Source: an uncultured Pseudomonadota bacterium (lineage in GTDB: Bacteria; Pseudomonadota; Gammaproteobacteria; Methylococcales; Methylomonadaceae). Taken from it: a stretch of 64,000 nt of DNA. The stretch is taken from positions 54,059-118,058 of the forward strand of contig CAIQDI010000014.1 of assembly GCA_903870545.1 (NCBI GenBank), given 5' to 3'. Shown piece by piece: positions 40,990 through 51,132 of this stretch (the stretch's first letter is position 1; the number at the start of each line of letters is the position of its first letter). The position numbers were made by a program, and so were the translations under genes. The notes beneath the pieces are model-generated. The model was not told where the DNA came from. It saw nothing but the letters and a program-made list of their open reading frames with translations, and made no database searches.

Positions 40990-41574
40990 TTAAAGAACGG
41001 GAATAGTTAAATCAATTTGTTTCAATAAATTATCGACACGAGACGAATGTGTTTCTATCAATTGTTGTAACGCATCGTACCAATAACCAGCTTCTGCTTT
41101 TTGTTCGACGGTGGACAATGGGATTGCGGGGGATTGATAGATAAGCGTGGCACTGGTATCTTCCAAACAGTGTTCCGCATCACTGATCGACCATTTATAT
41201 TTCTTACCGGCTTGTAACACTACGTCGTAATCCGCCAAATGAATCCGATTCAAACCCGCTGTAGTCAGGGATAAACTTTTTTCCAGCAATGGTTCGTCCG
41301 CCCCTTCCTCAATCAGGATAAAATCCACTTTTTGTTGAGCAGCTTCGTATAAGTACCAATATAAAACTGGCTGAGATTGGCTGGTTAATGCCGTATGCTT
41401 TGGTGCTAAGACTTGAATTTTCGGCGTAGCTAAATTCAAATTGCGTGTGCCACCGCCAATGCGTGTTTGAGGAGCGTTTATTTGGGGCGGTTTATACGTT
41501 AATAGTCCTTCTGCACTGGCGAACGAAGACAACGATGAAATGAAAATAACGAGCAGGATAAATTTTTTGTTCAT
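40990..41574 (-). CDS. DUF928-like secreted protein
   Basis: Signal peptide; TYKPPQINAPQTRIGGGTRN motif and LYWYLYEA segment typical of DUF928. Confidence 0.7.
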   Translation of the reverse strand: MNKKFILLVIFISSLSSFASAEGLLTYKPPQINAPQTRIGGGTRNLNLATPKIQVLAPKHTALTSQSQPVLYWYLYEAAQQKVDFILIEEGADEPLLEKSLSLTTAGLNRIHLADYDVVLQAGKKYKWSISDAEHCLEDTSATLIYQSPAIPLSTVEQKAEAGYWYDALQQLIETHSSRVDNLLKQIDLTIPVL

Positions 41575-41604
41575 AAGAGACTCCAAAGATTTAGCTGAAA
41601 TTTT

Positions 41605-43500
41605 TTATCGTAACGTGATGATCTGATAAATTTTTGAGTATTCGTTCCTGCCCTTTAATTGGTATTCCCCGACAATTTTTGTTTCGTAAAGATAATTCAC
41701 ACAACGATAAGTAGTTTCACCAATTAAAATACGGCACGGGTGCTGACTATCAGATTGAGCAACGGTCTTGTCGAAACTTTCTAAACGTGAGGCAGCATTA
41801 ACTGTGTCGCCAATAACAGTGTACTCCATTCGTACTGCACCACCAAAACTACCTGCCACTAACGCCCCCGTATAAATACCGACTCGCATAGTAATTTCAG
41901 GAAGCCCTTGTGGTTGCCATTTTTGATTAAGTTCACACAAACGTCGATTAAATTCAATGGCGCATTTCACCGCATGTTGCGCGTCGGCAGCAATTTCTGT
42001 TTCTGTTTCGCGTTTCACAGGCACACCAAAAATCGCCATAATCGCATCGCCAATATATTTATTCACCATGCCGTTATGATTTGTGACGATTTTGCTCATT
42101 TCGCCCATGTATTCATTCAACCATTTCATTAAAATGAGCGGTTCCATTTTTTCGGCAATCGTAGTGAAATTCGTAATGTCGGTGAAAAGTACCGTCGCGG
42201 TCAATGTATCAGGACGTACACCGCCTTCACTAAAAAATTGTTCCCTCGCGTCCCATAAACGTTTCGCAACTTCGGGCGAAACGTGACTGGCGAATAATTG
42301 CATTAACTGGCGGCGTTCGGCGCGTTCTTGACTGGAAAAATACAGAATGCTCAATGCCAGTGAACTCGCCCAACCTAACATCGGTGCAATAAGTGGTGCC
42401 CACCAACCTTCATTTAAAAATACGATATTCCAAACGAATAAAAAGGCGAATTCACCTACTATCAAGATGAATAAACGTAGTAGGCTCCCTCTGTGTAAAC
42501 CTGTGAATGCACCAACTAAACACAAAAGTAACATCCAAAGGCATTCGTTGTAATTTGACCAAGCGCGTAAAGGTTTGTTTTGTTTGATTGCCGTGTTGAG
42601 TAGTTGGCTCACGAAATAGGCGTGGTATTCAACGCCAAAGCGTTTCATTTCATTGGGTAATAATCGGTAATCTTGAAGACTTGGAGCCGTTCCGCCGATT
42701 AGCACAATTTTATCGCGTAACATCTCGCTGGAGATTTTGCCATCAAACAAATCCGACAAAGTGAAAAATTTAAACGACTGCGACAGCCCTGGATAATTGA
42801 GCATTATTTGATAACCGCCCGTATTAGCCGCTATATAAGCACCAAAATTTGAATCTATTGGCGGCAAACTCACACCGTTCAAACTTAAATTGCCTTGTGC
42901 GTCACTTTGAGCGGAGATGTTTTCAGCGGCTAAATAATGCAATGTCAGCAATAACGGAAAAGAGTAATAATTATTACCATCAATACCCATAAACAATAAA
43001 CCTCGACGTGAAACACCGTCCGAATCTTCAACTAAATCATTAAAACCGACTCGCTCTGGATTATTTGCTAAAATTTCTGGCGCAGGAATAAATTCTTGTT
43101 TGGAATTCCCCGTAAAAAAAATCCAAACGATATTGTCGTATGTTTGCAACACGTTTTTGAGTTCTTTTGTTTCCACGCCAACTGGCACATCGCGGTATTT
43201 ATCCACGCCAATTACTCGTGCGCCGGCGTTCTCAATTTTTTGCAATGCTTCAGCAAGAATTTTGTCGGATAACGGATATTTAAAACGGCGAATATCTGGC
43301 TCAGTTTCGCCAATAATAATAATTCGATTGTCGATTTCAACAGCGGTATTTTTTGAAAGTAATTGGTCAAACGTTCGTAATTCTGCGCCTTGCAAAATAC
43401 CGACATATTGCACGGCAGCAATGAAAATTGAGGCGAATAATCCCAACGACATGCAACTGAAAATGGGATGACGTAGCCATTTTTTAATGGTCAATTGCAA
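41605..43500 (-). CDS. CHASE2 domain-containing class III adenylate/guanylate cyclase
   Basis: CHASE2-like (LRTFDQLLSKNTAVEIDNRIIIIGETEPDIRRF...), TM segments, cyclase VLFTDITNFTTIAEKM...NKYIGDAIMAIFGVPV. Confidence 0.94.
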   Translation of the reverse strand: MQLTIKKWLRHPIFSCMSLGLFASIFIAAVQYVGILQGAELRTFDQLLSKNTAVEIDNRIIIIGETEPDIRRFKYPLSDKILAEALQKIENAGARVIGVDKYRDVPVGVETKELKNVLQTYDNIVWIFFTGNSKQEFIPAPEILANNPERVGFNDLVEDSDGVSRRGLLFMGIDGNNYYSFPLLLTLHYLAAENISAQSDAQGNLSLNGVSLPPIDSNFGAYIAANTGGYQIMLNYPGLSQSFKFFTLSDLFDGKISSEMLRDKIVLIGGTAPSLQDYRLLPNEMKRFGVEYHAYFVSQLLNTAIKQNKPLRAWSNYNECLWMLLLCLVGAFTGLHRGSLLRLFILIVGEFAFLFVWNIVFLNEGWWAPLIAPMLGWASSLALSILYFSSQERAERRQLMQLFASHVSPEVAKRLWDAREQFFSEGGVRPDTLTATVLFTDITNFTTIAEKMEPLILMKWLNEYMGEMSKIVTNHNGMVNKYIGDAIMAIFGVPVKRETETEIAADAQHAVKCAIEFNRRLCELNQKWQPQGLPEITMRVGIYTGALVAGSFGGAVRMEYTVIGDTVNAASRLESFDKTVAQSDSQHPCRILIGETTYRCVNYLYETKIVGEYQLKGRNEYSKIYQIITLR

Positions 43501-43501
43501 A

Positions 43502-46500
43502 CTATTTCACCTGCAAATTCTTCGCTCGCAACGGCAAACCGCCTTTGCCTTTCCGTGCCAGCGAACTGCTTTGACCTAATTCGCAATAATCGCGACTAAT
43601 CAGGCTGTTATCGAAATTTGAATAACCGCTATTCGCCAACACGCCACTCAAGTTCAATTGTGGCGCGGTGTTTGTAATCGTGCCGCTTACGCCTTTGTCA
43701 GAAGCCGCTTGAATCACGTTTATCGTTTCAGGTGAGCTGTTCCATTTCACGAATTTGCCGCCTCTCACCAATATATTTTCACTCGGAATGAGGGATTTCA
43801 ATGCTAAATTGATGTTGCCGCCGTTGCCACTTTTGGCATTCGCTTGAATAACCGCCGTGTCCATGATGAGTGTTTCGGCTTTGGTTGAGATATCACCGCC
43901 GTTGCCATTTTCACCGCTGACTGTGGTGGTGAAACCAGAATCCTTTAAGTAAATCAAGTCACCAGTATCAACGTTAACTTTTCCCCCGTCGCCCGTATTC
44001 GCTTCGGTGGTAATAAACGAATGATCCATGTTTAAGCGATGCGCCACGTTTACGGCGATATTTCCTGCCGCAACATTGCCTGTTGATTGGCTGGTGATTT
44101 TGCTGCTGTTTTCCATGTCGATGTTTGGTGCGGTGACGGTGATTTGACTTGGTTGAATAGTGGTAGCGGCATCAGCAGATAAATTCGCTTGATTCTCAAT
44201 GCTGATTTTTCCCGAATTAGACAAATGAATTGAATCGGTCGCAGTGACCTTGACATCGCCAGTTTGACCGCTTGAATTAACGCCAGCTAAAGCTGAAATT
44301 TCGGCTTGTTTATTTAAGGATAGGTTGGCGGCAGTCACCGTGACATCACCTGCTTTTCCCGTACCAAACGTAGAGGAATTGATAGACGCTAAATTATTAG
44401 CAGTTAAAGATTTCGTTGCGTTGACGTTGACAGAACCTGCTGCACCCGTTGAATCCTTTTCAGCAGTGGCTTTGATAGTAGCGTTATCTATTGAAACTAC
44501 GGGGGTGGACACAAAAACATCGCCCGCATTGCCACTGCCAGAAGTTGCAGAGCTAATCTGCGAAGCGTTGGTTTCTGTTAAGGAATTTGTCGCATTAACA
44601 TTGACAACACCTGCATTCACATTGCCGCTGGTAGCCGCAGTGATAATGCCGTTATCCAATTCAATTTGTGGCGCATTAACAGTTAAAGTGCCTGGAATAA
44701 TGCGGGTGGGATCACCTGATTTTCCCGCGTTTTCAATGCTCAATTTACCTTGATTTATCAGAGCTAATTTATCCGTTGCGTTGATAGTGACATAGCCCGT
44801 TTGACCTGTTGATGTTTTTGCGGCTTTTGCAGAAATAGTAGCGTTATCTAAGGTTAAAGTGGTTGCTTTCACATTTACATTGCCTGCACTGCCCGCACCA
44901 TCAGTATTGGTACTAATAACACCACCATTGGTCATATCAAGGTTGTTTGTTGCCGCCACCACGATATTTCCAGCATTTCCTTTTAGTCCCTTAGAATCAG
45001 AAACAAACCCTGTTTTATATCCAGTGGTGCCATCTATTTTTAACTCGTTGGCGTTGATGTCGATATTTCCCGCATTGCCTGTGCCATAAGAATTATTGCT
45101 ACTTATAATTCCACCAGTAGTCATGTTTAATTCATTCGCCTTAATGTCTATATTTCCTGCATTGCCAGCACTACCGTAAGCGGCATCACTGCTAATAATT
45201 CCATGATTCATGATTTCCAATAATCCTTTTGATTCAATACTGATATTGCCACCTTGACCGCTTTCGCTTCCACCTCCCATTGATTCTGAAGAAATTCCAG
45301 CTCCAGTACCGTCAATTTTAAAACTGTTGGCAATTAGCTTGATGTTTCCACCATTGCCTGAACCCCAAGTATCCGCTGAAATAGTCCCCTTATTGAGAAT
45401 CTCTATTTTTCCACCAGATTCCACGCTTATATTTCCAGGCTTTCCAACACCAGATGCTGGTGATGAAATACCGCTATCTTGTCCGTCAATTCTCAAACTA
45501 CCTACTTTAATATCAACACTTCCTGCCAATCCTTCGTTTGCAATACCACCAATTTGTCCACCATCGAGAAGTTCCATTGCTCCAATAGTAGTTATTTTCA
45601 TTTTACTGATATTGTCATTATCGGATCCATTTAAAGAAATTCCTGTAGATTTACCTTTTCCGTCAATAATTAGGGTATCAGCAATCACCGTTATTCTTCC
45701 TAGCGGGCTAGAACCATTAGCGTTCACGGAAATATCACCACCATTAAGAATTTCGATACTTTTGGCGACTTGCACATCAATAACTCCAGCATCATGTCCC
45801 GAGCTTCTGATAGTGTCTGCGTTAATCCCCGAATTGCCATCAATTTTCAATGACTCTGCTTTCACTTTGATAGCACCAGCACTGCCTGAACTAGAGACAG
45901 CATTCGCAGTAATATGTGCATCACCTAGTATTTGTATCGCGCCAGTTGATTCCACATTGACCTGTCCCGCATCATCTTTATCGTCGAAAGCGGCATTAGC
46001 ACTAATATAGCTGTTGTTTTGCAATGTTAAATCGCCATTTGCTTTAATTGCGATATTACTCGTAGCATCGATTTCACTTGAATTATCGAATTGAATTGCA
46101 CCACCGTTAACACTTACTGAGTTCGCATAAAACTTACTTGAACTGACTGAAATAGAACCTGTTGCCGTTTTGGTCATACCATCAACAGGCACATATTTTT
46201 CACCTGTACCTGCCGCAACTAAACGAATATCGCCTGTTTCTATTTTCGTCGATTTTTTTATTTCAATATCGCCAGCCACTACATCTATTGATTTTTCTAG
46301 TTCATCAATAGTTAATTGTGTCCTGCGGAAATCAATCAGCCCATTATTCGCTTTCGATGTTCCCAAAAATCCAAAAGCCGCAGGTGCATCGCTACTAAGC
46401 TTGCTGTCTTTACTTAAATCGGCATAAAACACACCGCCATTTTTACCAAAATCCATTTTATCGGCGGTGCTAACGTGAAACGCTGCTGGCACATCAACGT

Positions 46501-46852
46501 GAGCATTCGCACCAAATGTAATGCCGTTGGGATTGATGAAATAAAAATCAGCATTTTTAATGTCAGATTTCAATGTACCGTCAATATTTGAAGCATTGCC
46601 GCCCGTCACACGAAAAATCACATTTTGGTAATTCACGTTACTGGTATTTGTAAAAGTGATAGTTTGATCTGTGTTGATATTGAAATCGCCGAAACTGTGA
46701 AACAAATTACTTCCTTCTGTTTTGCCTAAAGTTTGCGGGATGGTGACGTTGGCGCCAGTTAAAGTTTGAGCTGCGCCCATCGTGCCATCAGTTACCACAT
46801 CTGCATTTACTGAACTGCATACCATAACGATTAAATAACGTAATAATTTCAT
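43502..46852 (-). CDS. two-partner secretion exoprotein (filamentous haemagglutinin N-terminal domain)
   Basis: TPS domain LFHSFGDFNINTDQTITFTNTSNVNYQNVIFRVTGGNASNIDGTLKSD..NADFYFINPNGITFGANAHVDVPAAFHVSTAD; beta-helix repeats; C-term DYCELGQSSSLARKGKGGLP. Confidence 0.95.
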   Translation of the reverse strand: MKLLRYLIVMVCSSVNADVVTDGTMGAAQTLTGANVTIPQTLGKTEGSNLFHSFGDFNINTDQTITFTNTSNVNYQNVIFRVTGGNASNIDGTLKSDIKNADFYFINPNGITFGANAHVDVPAAFHVSTADKMDFGKNGGVFYADLSKDSKLSSDAPAAFGFLGTSKANNGLIDFRRTQLTIDELEKSIDVVAGDIEIKKSTKIETGDIRLVAAGTGEKYVPVDGMTKTATGSISVSSSKFYANSVSVNGGAIQFDNSSEIDATSNIAIKANGDLTLQNNSYISANAAFDDKDDAGQVNVESTGAIQILGDAHITANAVSSSGSAGAIKVKAESLKIDGNSGINADTIRSSGHDAGVIDVQVAKSIEILNGGDISVNANGSSPLGRITVIADTLIIDGKGKSTGISLNGSDNDNISKMKITTIGAMELLDGGQIGGIANEGLAGSVDIKVGSLRIDGQDSGISSPASGVGKPGNISVESGGKIEILNKGTISADTWGSGNGGNIKLIANSFKIDGTGAGISSESMGGGSESGQGGNISIESKGLLEIMNHGIISSDAAYGSAGNAGNIDIKANELNMTTGGIISSNNSYGTGNAGNIDINANELKIDGTTGYKTGFVSDSKGLKGNAGNIVVAATNNLDMTNGGVISTNTDGAGSAGNVNVKATTLTLDNATISAKAAKTSTGQTGYVTINATDKLALINQGKLSIENAGKSGDPTRIIPGTLTVNAPQIELDNGIITAATSGNVNAGVVNVNATNSLTETNASQISSATSGSGNAGDVFVSTPVVSIDNATIKATAEKDSTGAAGSVNVNATKSLTANNLASINSSTFGTGKAGDVTVTAANLSLNKQAEISALAGVNSSGQTGDVKVTATDSIHLSNSGKISIENQANLSADAATTIQPSQITVTAPNIDMENSSKITSQSTGNVAAGNIAVNVAHRLNMDHSFITTEANTGDGGKVNVDTGDLIYLKDSGFTTTVSGENGNGGDISTKAETLIMDTAVIQANAKSGNGGNINLALKSLIPSENILVRGGKFVKWNSSPETINVIQAASDKGVSGTITNTAPQLNLSGVLANSGYSNFDNSLISRDYCELGQSSSLARKGKGGLPLRAKNLQVK

Positions 46853-46929
46853 AAATTTCTCGATTTTGGGATTAGTACACACTTTGGAGTACAAGGTACG
46901 TTTTACACTCCAAAAAGAGATAGAACGGC

Positions 46930-48759
46930 TTAAATCACCACAAAATCCGCATTGGTTAAGGCTGCATGTTCTGTTACCCCAATTAAGGCAATTTGTGCTG
47001 CCGCACCTGAACCATTTGCATCGGCATCGTAAAACAATTGACCCGTCTTCGAGTTGTAAATCAAATAATCATCAGCATCGACTGCTTTTGTGACTCCCGC
47101 ACCAGCTTTAAACATAGAACTAACCAATGTTCCAGGTGTTTTGAGAGCTGTAAAAAGACTATTTTCAAGCTGAATCGTGTCATTGATAACATCAAAATCG
47201 GTAATCGTGTCGCTTTTATCTTTGGTCGTAAAGTGAAAGATGTCCTTACCATCACCACCTGTTAAGGTATCTTGCCCACCACTGCCATCGAGTAAATCAT
47301 TTCCTAACCCGCCATCAAGTTCGTTATTACTTTTATCGCCAGTTAGAATGTCGGCAAAATCGCTACCCGTTAAATTTTCAATGCCGATGTAGCTGTCACC
47401 TGCCGAGTAATCAGCACTCTCGTCAGCCATTTCCTTCATCAAAGCGTTGTATTCTTTTGTCAAAGCACTTAAATAGGGATCACCCGAATCATCAATCATG
47501 TAATCAGGACTGCCAGTGTTATAACCCACGTTTTTTGTCGGCGTGCTTAAATTGGCATTCACTCCAACTGTAATAACTCCAATTTTAGGGTCGTCAATAG
47601 AAATTGATCCAGCGGCGGCATAGGATACAGTATCGTTTCCAGCTCCCCCGTCTAGTCGATCAGCTCCCCCTCCGCCTTCCAAAGTGTCATTGCCAGCACC
47701 ACCTTCTAAAGTGTCTGCACCGTTCCCAGCACCGCCCATCAATAAATCATCACCTGCCATTCCTTGCAGTAAAGTAGGCGTGTTTGTATTGCCACCTAGA
47801 GCATCCGTGTTTGCCGTACCGATTAAGGTATTAAAATTCTTGATGTCATCAAGTATCTGCAAACCATATTTGCCCGCTGAAACGTACGCCGTGTTATTTA
47901 CAATCTGTATATTTGCCGTGTTTGGAATACTGTAAGTATCCGTTTCAACATATATGGCATAAGTCGCTTTAGGAGAAATGTAAGTGTAGGTGTTAGTTTT
48001 AGGATCGACATTGCTATTGCTAACATCAAGTACGGTCAATCCCAAGGTCATATCTACCACATAAGCATCCGTATTTAACACTTGCACGGCATAAGCATGA
48101 GAAAACGTCGAATCGCTTCCCTTGAATTTAGGGGCGGCAGGATTACTTACATCAATAATTTTCAAGCCGCCATTATCGTCAACAACATAAGCTGTATTTT
48201 TGACGACTTGCACACCCACAGCAGAACCCGACGTATCAAAAGAACCTTTAAAAGCAGGCTTCACTGGATTACTTACATCGACAATTTGCAAACCAGAATT
48301 ACTGTCAGCAATATAGGCTAATTTATTGACCACTTGCAGATTGACCGCGTAATCAGAAGTCTCATAGGTAGCCTTGAGCATTGGTTTGGCTGGATTACTA
48401 ACATCCAGAATTTTTAATCCTGAATCACCATTTGCAAGATAAGCCGTGCTTCCTATGACTTGCAAGCCCCAAATGTTACTCGTTGTGGCAAAAGTGCTTT
48501 TAAGAACAGGCGTAGCAGGTTTGCTAATGTCTACGATTTGCAAACCTGATTTTTCACCAATGTAAGCAAATTTTCCCGAAACTTGAACATTGTAAGCATC
48601 ACTCGCCGTGGCGTAATGCCCTTTCAGAATAGGTGCTGACGGATTGCTAATATCCAAAATTTCTAGCCCTGAACTACCATCAGCAATATAAGCCAGATTT
48701 CCTACTACTTGAGTTGCCCAAGCAGTACCTGTTGTATCGTATGAACCTTTTAAAAACAT
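46930..48759 (-). CDS. LVIVD-repeat protein with RTX/hemolysin-type calcium-binding repeats
   Basis: ~6 repeats like VQVVGNLAYIADGSSGLEILDISNPSAPILKGHY; RTX GGAGNDTLEGGGGADRLDGGAGND and GGLGNDLLDGSGGQDTLTGGDGKDIF. Confidence 0.93.
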   Translation of the reverse strand: MFLKGSYDTTGTAWATQVVGNLAYIADGSSGLEILDISNPSAPILKGHYATASDAYNVQVSGKFAYIGEKSGLQIVDISKPATPVLKSTFATTSNIWGLQVIGSTAYLANGDSGLKILDVSNPAKPMLKATYETSDYAVNLQVVNKLAYIADSNSGLQIVDVSNPVKPAFKGSFDTSGSAVGVQVVKNTAYVVDDNGGLKIIDVSNPAAPKFKGSDSTFSHAYAVQVLNTDAYVVDMTLGLTVLDVSNSNVDPKTNTYTYISPKATYAIYVETDTYSIPNTANIQIVNNTAYVSAGKYGLQILDDIKNFNTLIGTANTDALGGNTNTPTLLQGMAGDDLLMGGAGNGADTLEGGAGNDTLEGGGGADRLDGGAGNDTVSYAAAGSISIDDPKIGVITVGVNANLSTPTKNVGYNTGSPDYMIDDSGDPYLSALTKEYNALMKEMADESADYSAGDSYIGIENLTGSDFADILTGDKSNNELDGGLGNDLLDGSGGQDTLTGGDGKDIFHFTTKDKSDTITDFDVINDTIQLENSLFTALKTPGTLVSSMFKAGAGVTKAVDADDYLIYNSKTGQLFYDADANGSGAAAQIALIGVTEHAALTNADFVVI

Positions 48760-48879
48760 GGTGTTTCCTTCTTAATCGAAAATAAAATTTTTAAAAAAGA
48801 GGTCGCCTTTACACTTTGCAACCACTCAGGCTTTATCATAAACAACAAACATTACACTCGTACCGCCAATTTTTAAATT

Positions 48880-51114
48880 TTATAACCAACTCCCCGCCAA
48901 AATAAATGGCGACCAATAAAAAGGATTTTCGAGGTCTTTTTGTTTGATAAGCATAATTTGCGCTTGTCGCAAGGCTTGCACTTTGCTGATTCCAGGTTGT
49001 GAAAGGGCTTTGTAAAATTCCGCCATCAACAACGACGCGGCATCATCCGAAACCGGCCACAATGTCCCTAACACACTACGCACTTTGGCTTTTAACGCAA
49101 TCCCGCTTAATCCCAACGGCGCACGGTCATCGCCTTCCGCCGTTTGGCACGCGCTCAACGTCAACAATTCCACCGGCTGTTTCGCGAATTTTTCAGATTT
49201 CAAAAGCTGTTCGAGCGCGTCCATATTCAGAACGCCATCGTAAGCCATCACAAAACTACTCTCCGCCGTTTTGCCAAAAACCCCGTGCGAAGCAATATGC
49301 ACCACCGAATAAGGTTCTTGAATTGCTTGATGTTTAAAGCCTTCCACTGTGAAGGCTTCATTCATGAGCGACGTATTCGGAACTTCTTTTTGCAGCGTTT
49401 TAATTTCAGTCGCCACGCCTGGCAAACTTAATTTTTCTTTGAGTTGCTGACGAAAAACAGGCTCTTTTATCATCCGTTCCAATTCGAGTTGACGGCTTTT
49501 CATTTCTGTTTCGCTCATGTCGTCAGGATTCTCTCCGCCGCGATTTCCCGTCATCGATTGCAAAAAAGCAGGCGGCAAATTATCGATGACCGAACCTGGT
49601 TCACTCATTCCGACTAACAACGCTTTAATTCCGTGTTGTTGCAACGGCGCAGATTCCAATAACGTCAAACCTGGCGAAGTCGCCAGCGCATAATTTTCAA
49701 TCAAATAATGTTCACCGTCATATAAAACGGCGGGCGGAATCAAACGTAAAACCCCATCTGGAACCATCACCAGCGTTTTGATATTTTGTTCGTGCAACCA
49801 CGGTTCAACCGGCAAAATCAACAATTCATAAAGTTGTTTGGAAATCTTTTTAGCGTCATATTTGCTGGTTCGCAAACTGTGCGCGAGTTTTTTCGCCAAC
49901 GTTTGCACCGTCTCCGCGCGAATTGGTTGCGTATATTGGCGAATTTCATTGCCGCTGCTGACCAGAATTTCCAATCTATCCGACAACAAAATCGGATAAA
50001 TAATTGCCGTGGTCGGTTCAACCGCTTCCAATAACGCATTTTTATTGCTATGAACTGAACACCGTCCGCCTAAAAATTCTTCCAATTCCGATTGTTTAAT
50101 CAATTCCACGGTGGCGCGGGCATGACGCAACAAATCGTTTTTAGTTTCGCCGCTTCTTTGGCTGGCTTGCAGCAACAATAAATCTGCCAATCCCAAATAA
50201 ACCGGTTCTAAAATTTCTCGAAACGAAGAACGCCCGTTGTGATATTCGACCGGAATATCTTGGCGAATCGCTTCAATATGTTCGACAGCGTGTTGATACG
50301 CAGTTGTCGCGTCGGGTAATTGTTGTAACACACGATGCAAACGCCCTTGCCGCCATTCCAATTCCAACAATAAATCGTGCGCGTCCACTTCTTTTGCGGC
50401 ATCAATCGCGTGAGAATTTAACACGAGAGATTCATTGAAACGATGTTGTTCTTCGTACAATTGCGCGAGTTGTCCCGCCGCTTCAGCTGTTAAACGCGGT
50501 TGATTTTTGGCAAGGTCACGCGCTTGCTCAAAACTTTTAAACGCCAGTTCTATCGCGCCAATTTTGTGGGCTTGTTCACCTAAATTGATTAGCAAACGAG
50601 ATTGCGTTTCAGGATTTTCAAGCGCGACCACACTATTTTTAATCGTTTTTAATGCGGCTAATTGTTCCGTTAATGGCAACGTTTCGACTTGCCCCAATTG
50701 CAAACCGGCGACTAATTCGGCATCATTTTCAGCTAACGCCAAGGCTTGTTCATAAAGTGGACGGGCAATTTCAAACTTGCCTTTGTCTGCTTCCAAATCC
50801 GCGAGCGTGCCTAACCACCGAGCGCGTTCTAAAGGTTCACCAACATTTAACGCAATCGCGTCACGCAATAATTTGGTTGCTTGTTCCCAGCGTTGCATTC
50901 GGTAATACGTTAAGCCCAACGTTCCAGCGGCTTGCGCTTGTTCTTCTGGCGTGGATGCGAGTTGTTGCGCGTCATTTAACGTTTGCACCGCCAAACCATA
51001 TTGCTCTTGTGCTAAACGACTTTTTCCTTGCTGATATGTTTCATCAAAATTCGCGCTGTGAACCGCGTTAGCCCACAAACCACCGGCAATCATCAATACA
51101 TGAAATTTATTCAT
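48880..51114 (-). CDS. CHAT domain protein with N-terminal TPR
   Basis: TPR-like N-term; CHAT catalytic His (VVHIASHGVF) and Cys (LLTLSACQTAEGDDRAPLGLSGIALKAKVRSVLGTLWPVSD). Confidence 0.95.
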   Translation of the reverse strand: MNKFHVLMIAGGLWANAVHSANFDETYQQGKSRLAQEQYGLAVQTLNDAQQLASTPEEQAQAAGTLGLTYYRMQRWEQATKLLRDAIALNVGEPLERARWLGTLADLEADKGKFEIARPLYEQALALAENDAELVAGLQLGQVETLPLTEQLAALKTIKNSVVALENPETQSRLLINLGEQAHKIGAIELAFKSFEQARDLAKNQPRLTAEAAGQLAQLYEEQHRFNESLVLNSHAIDAAKEVDAHDLLLELEWRQGRLHRVLQQLPDATTAYQHAVEHIEAIRQDIPVEYHNGRSSFREILEPVYLGLADLLLLQASQRSGETKNDLLRHARATVELIKQSELEEFLGGRCSVHSNKNALLEAVEPTTAIIYPILLSDRLEILVSSGNEIRQYTQPIRAETVQTLAKKLAHSLRTSKYDAKKISKQLYELLILPVEPWLHEQNIKTLVMVPDGVLRLIPPAVLYDGEHYLIENYALATSPGLTLLESAPLQQHGIKALLVGMSEPGSVIDNLPPAFLQSMTGNRGGENPDDMSETEMKSRQLELERMIKEPVFRQQLKEKLSLPGVATEIKTLQKEVPNTSLMNEAFTVEGFKHQAIQEPYSVVHIASHGVFGKTAESSFVMAYDGVLNMDALEQLLKSEKFAKQPVELLTLSACQTAEGDDRAPLGLSGIALKAKVRSVLGTLWPVSDDAASLLMAEFYKALSQPGISKVQALRQAQIMLIKQKDLENPFYWSPFILAGSWL

Positions 51115-51132
51115 TTCAAACGCTCCAAAAAG

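Noticed and set aside
45327-46010. 227-aa plus-strand ORF antisense to the TpsA gene
   Set aside because: Low-complexity Pro/Leu/Ser product is the antisense translation of repetitive beta-helix codons; no RBS or family signature.
43502-46852. Repeated GNAGNIDIKANEL-type segments as possible DNA repeats or array
   Set aside because: Explained by degenerate protein-level beta-helix repeats of the TPS exoprotein, not a CRISPR or satellite.
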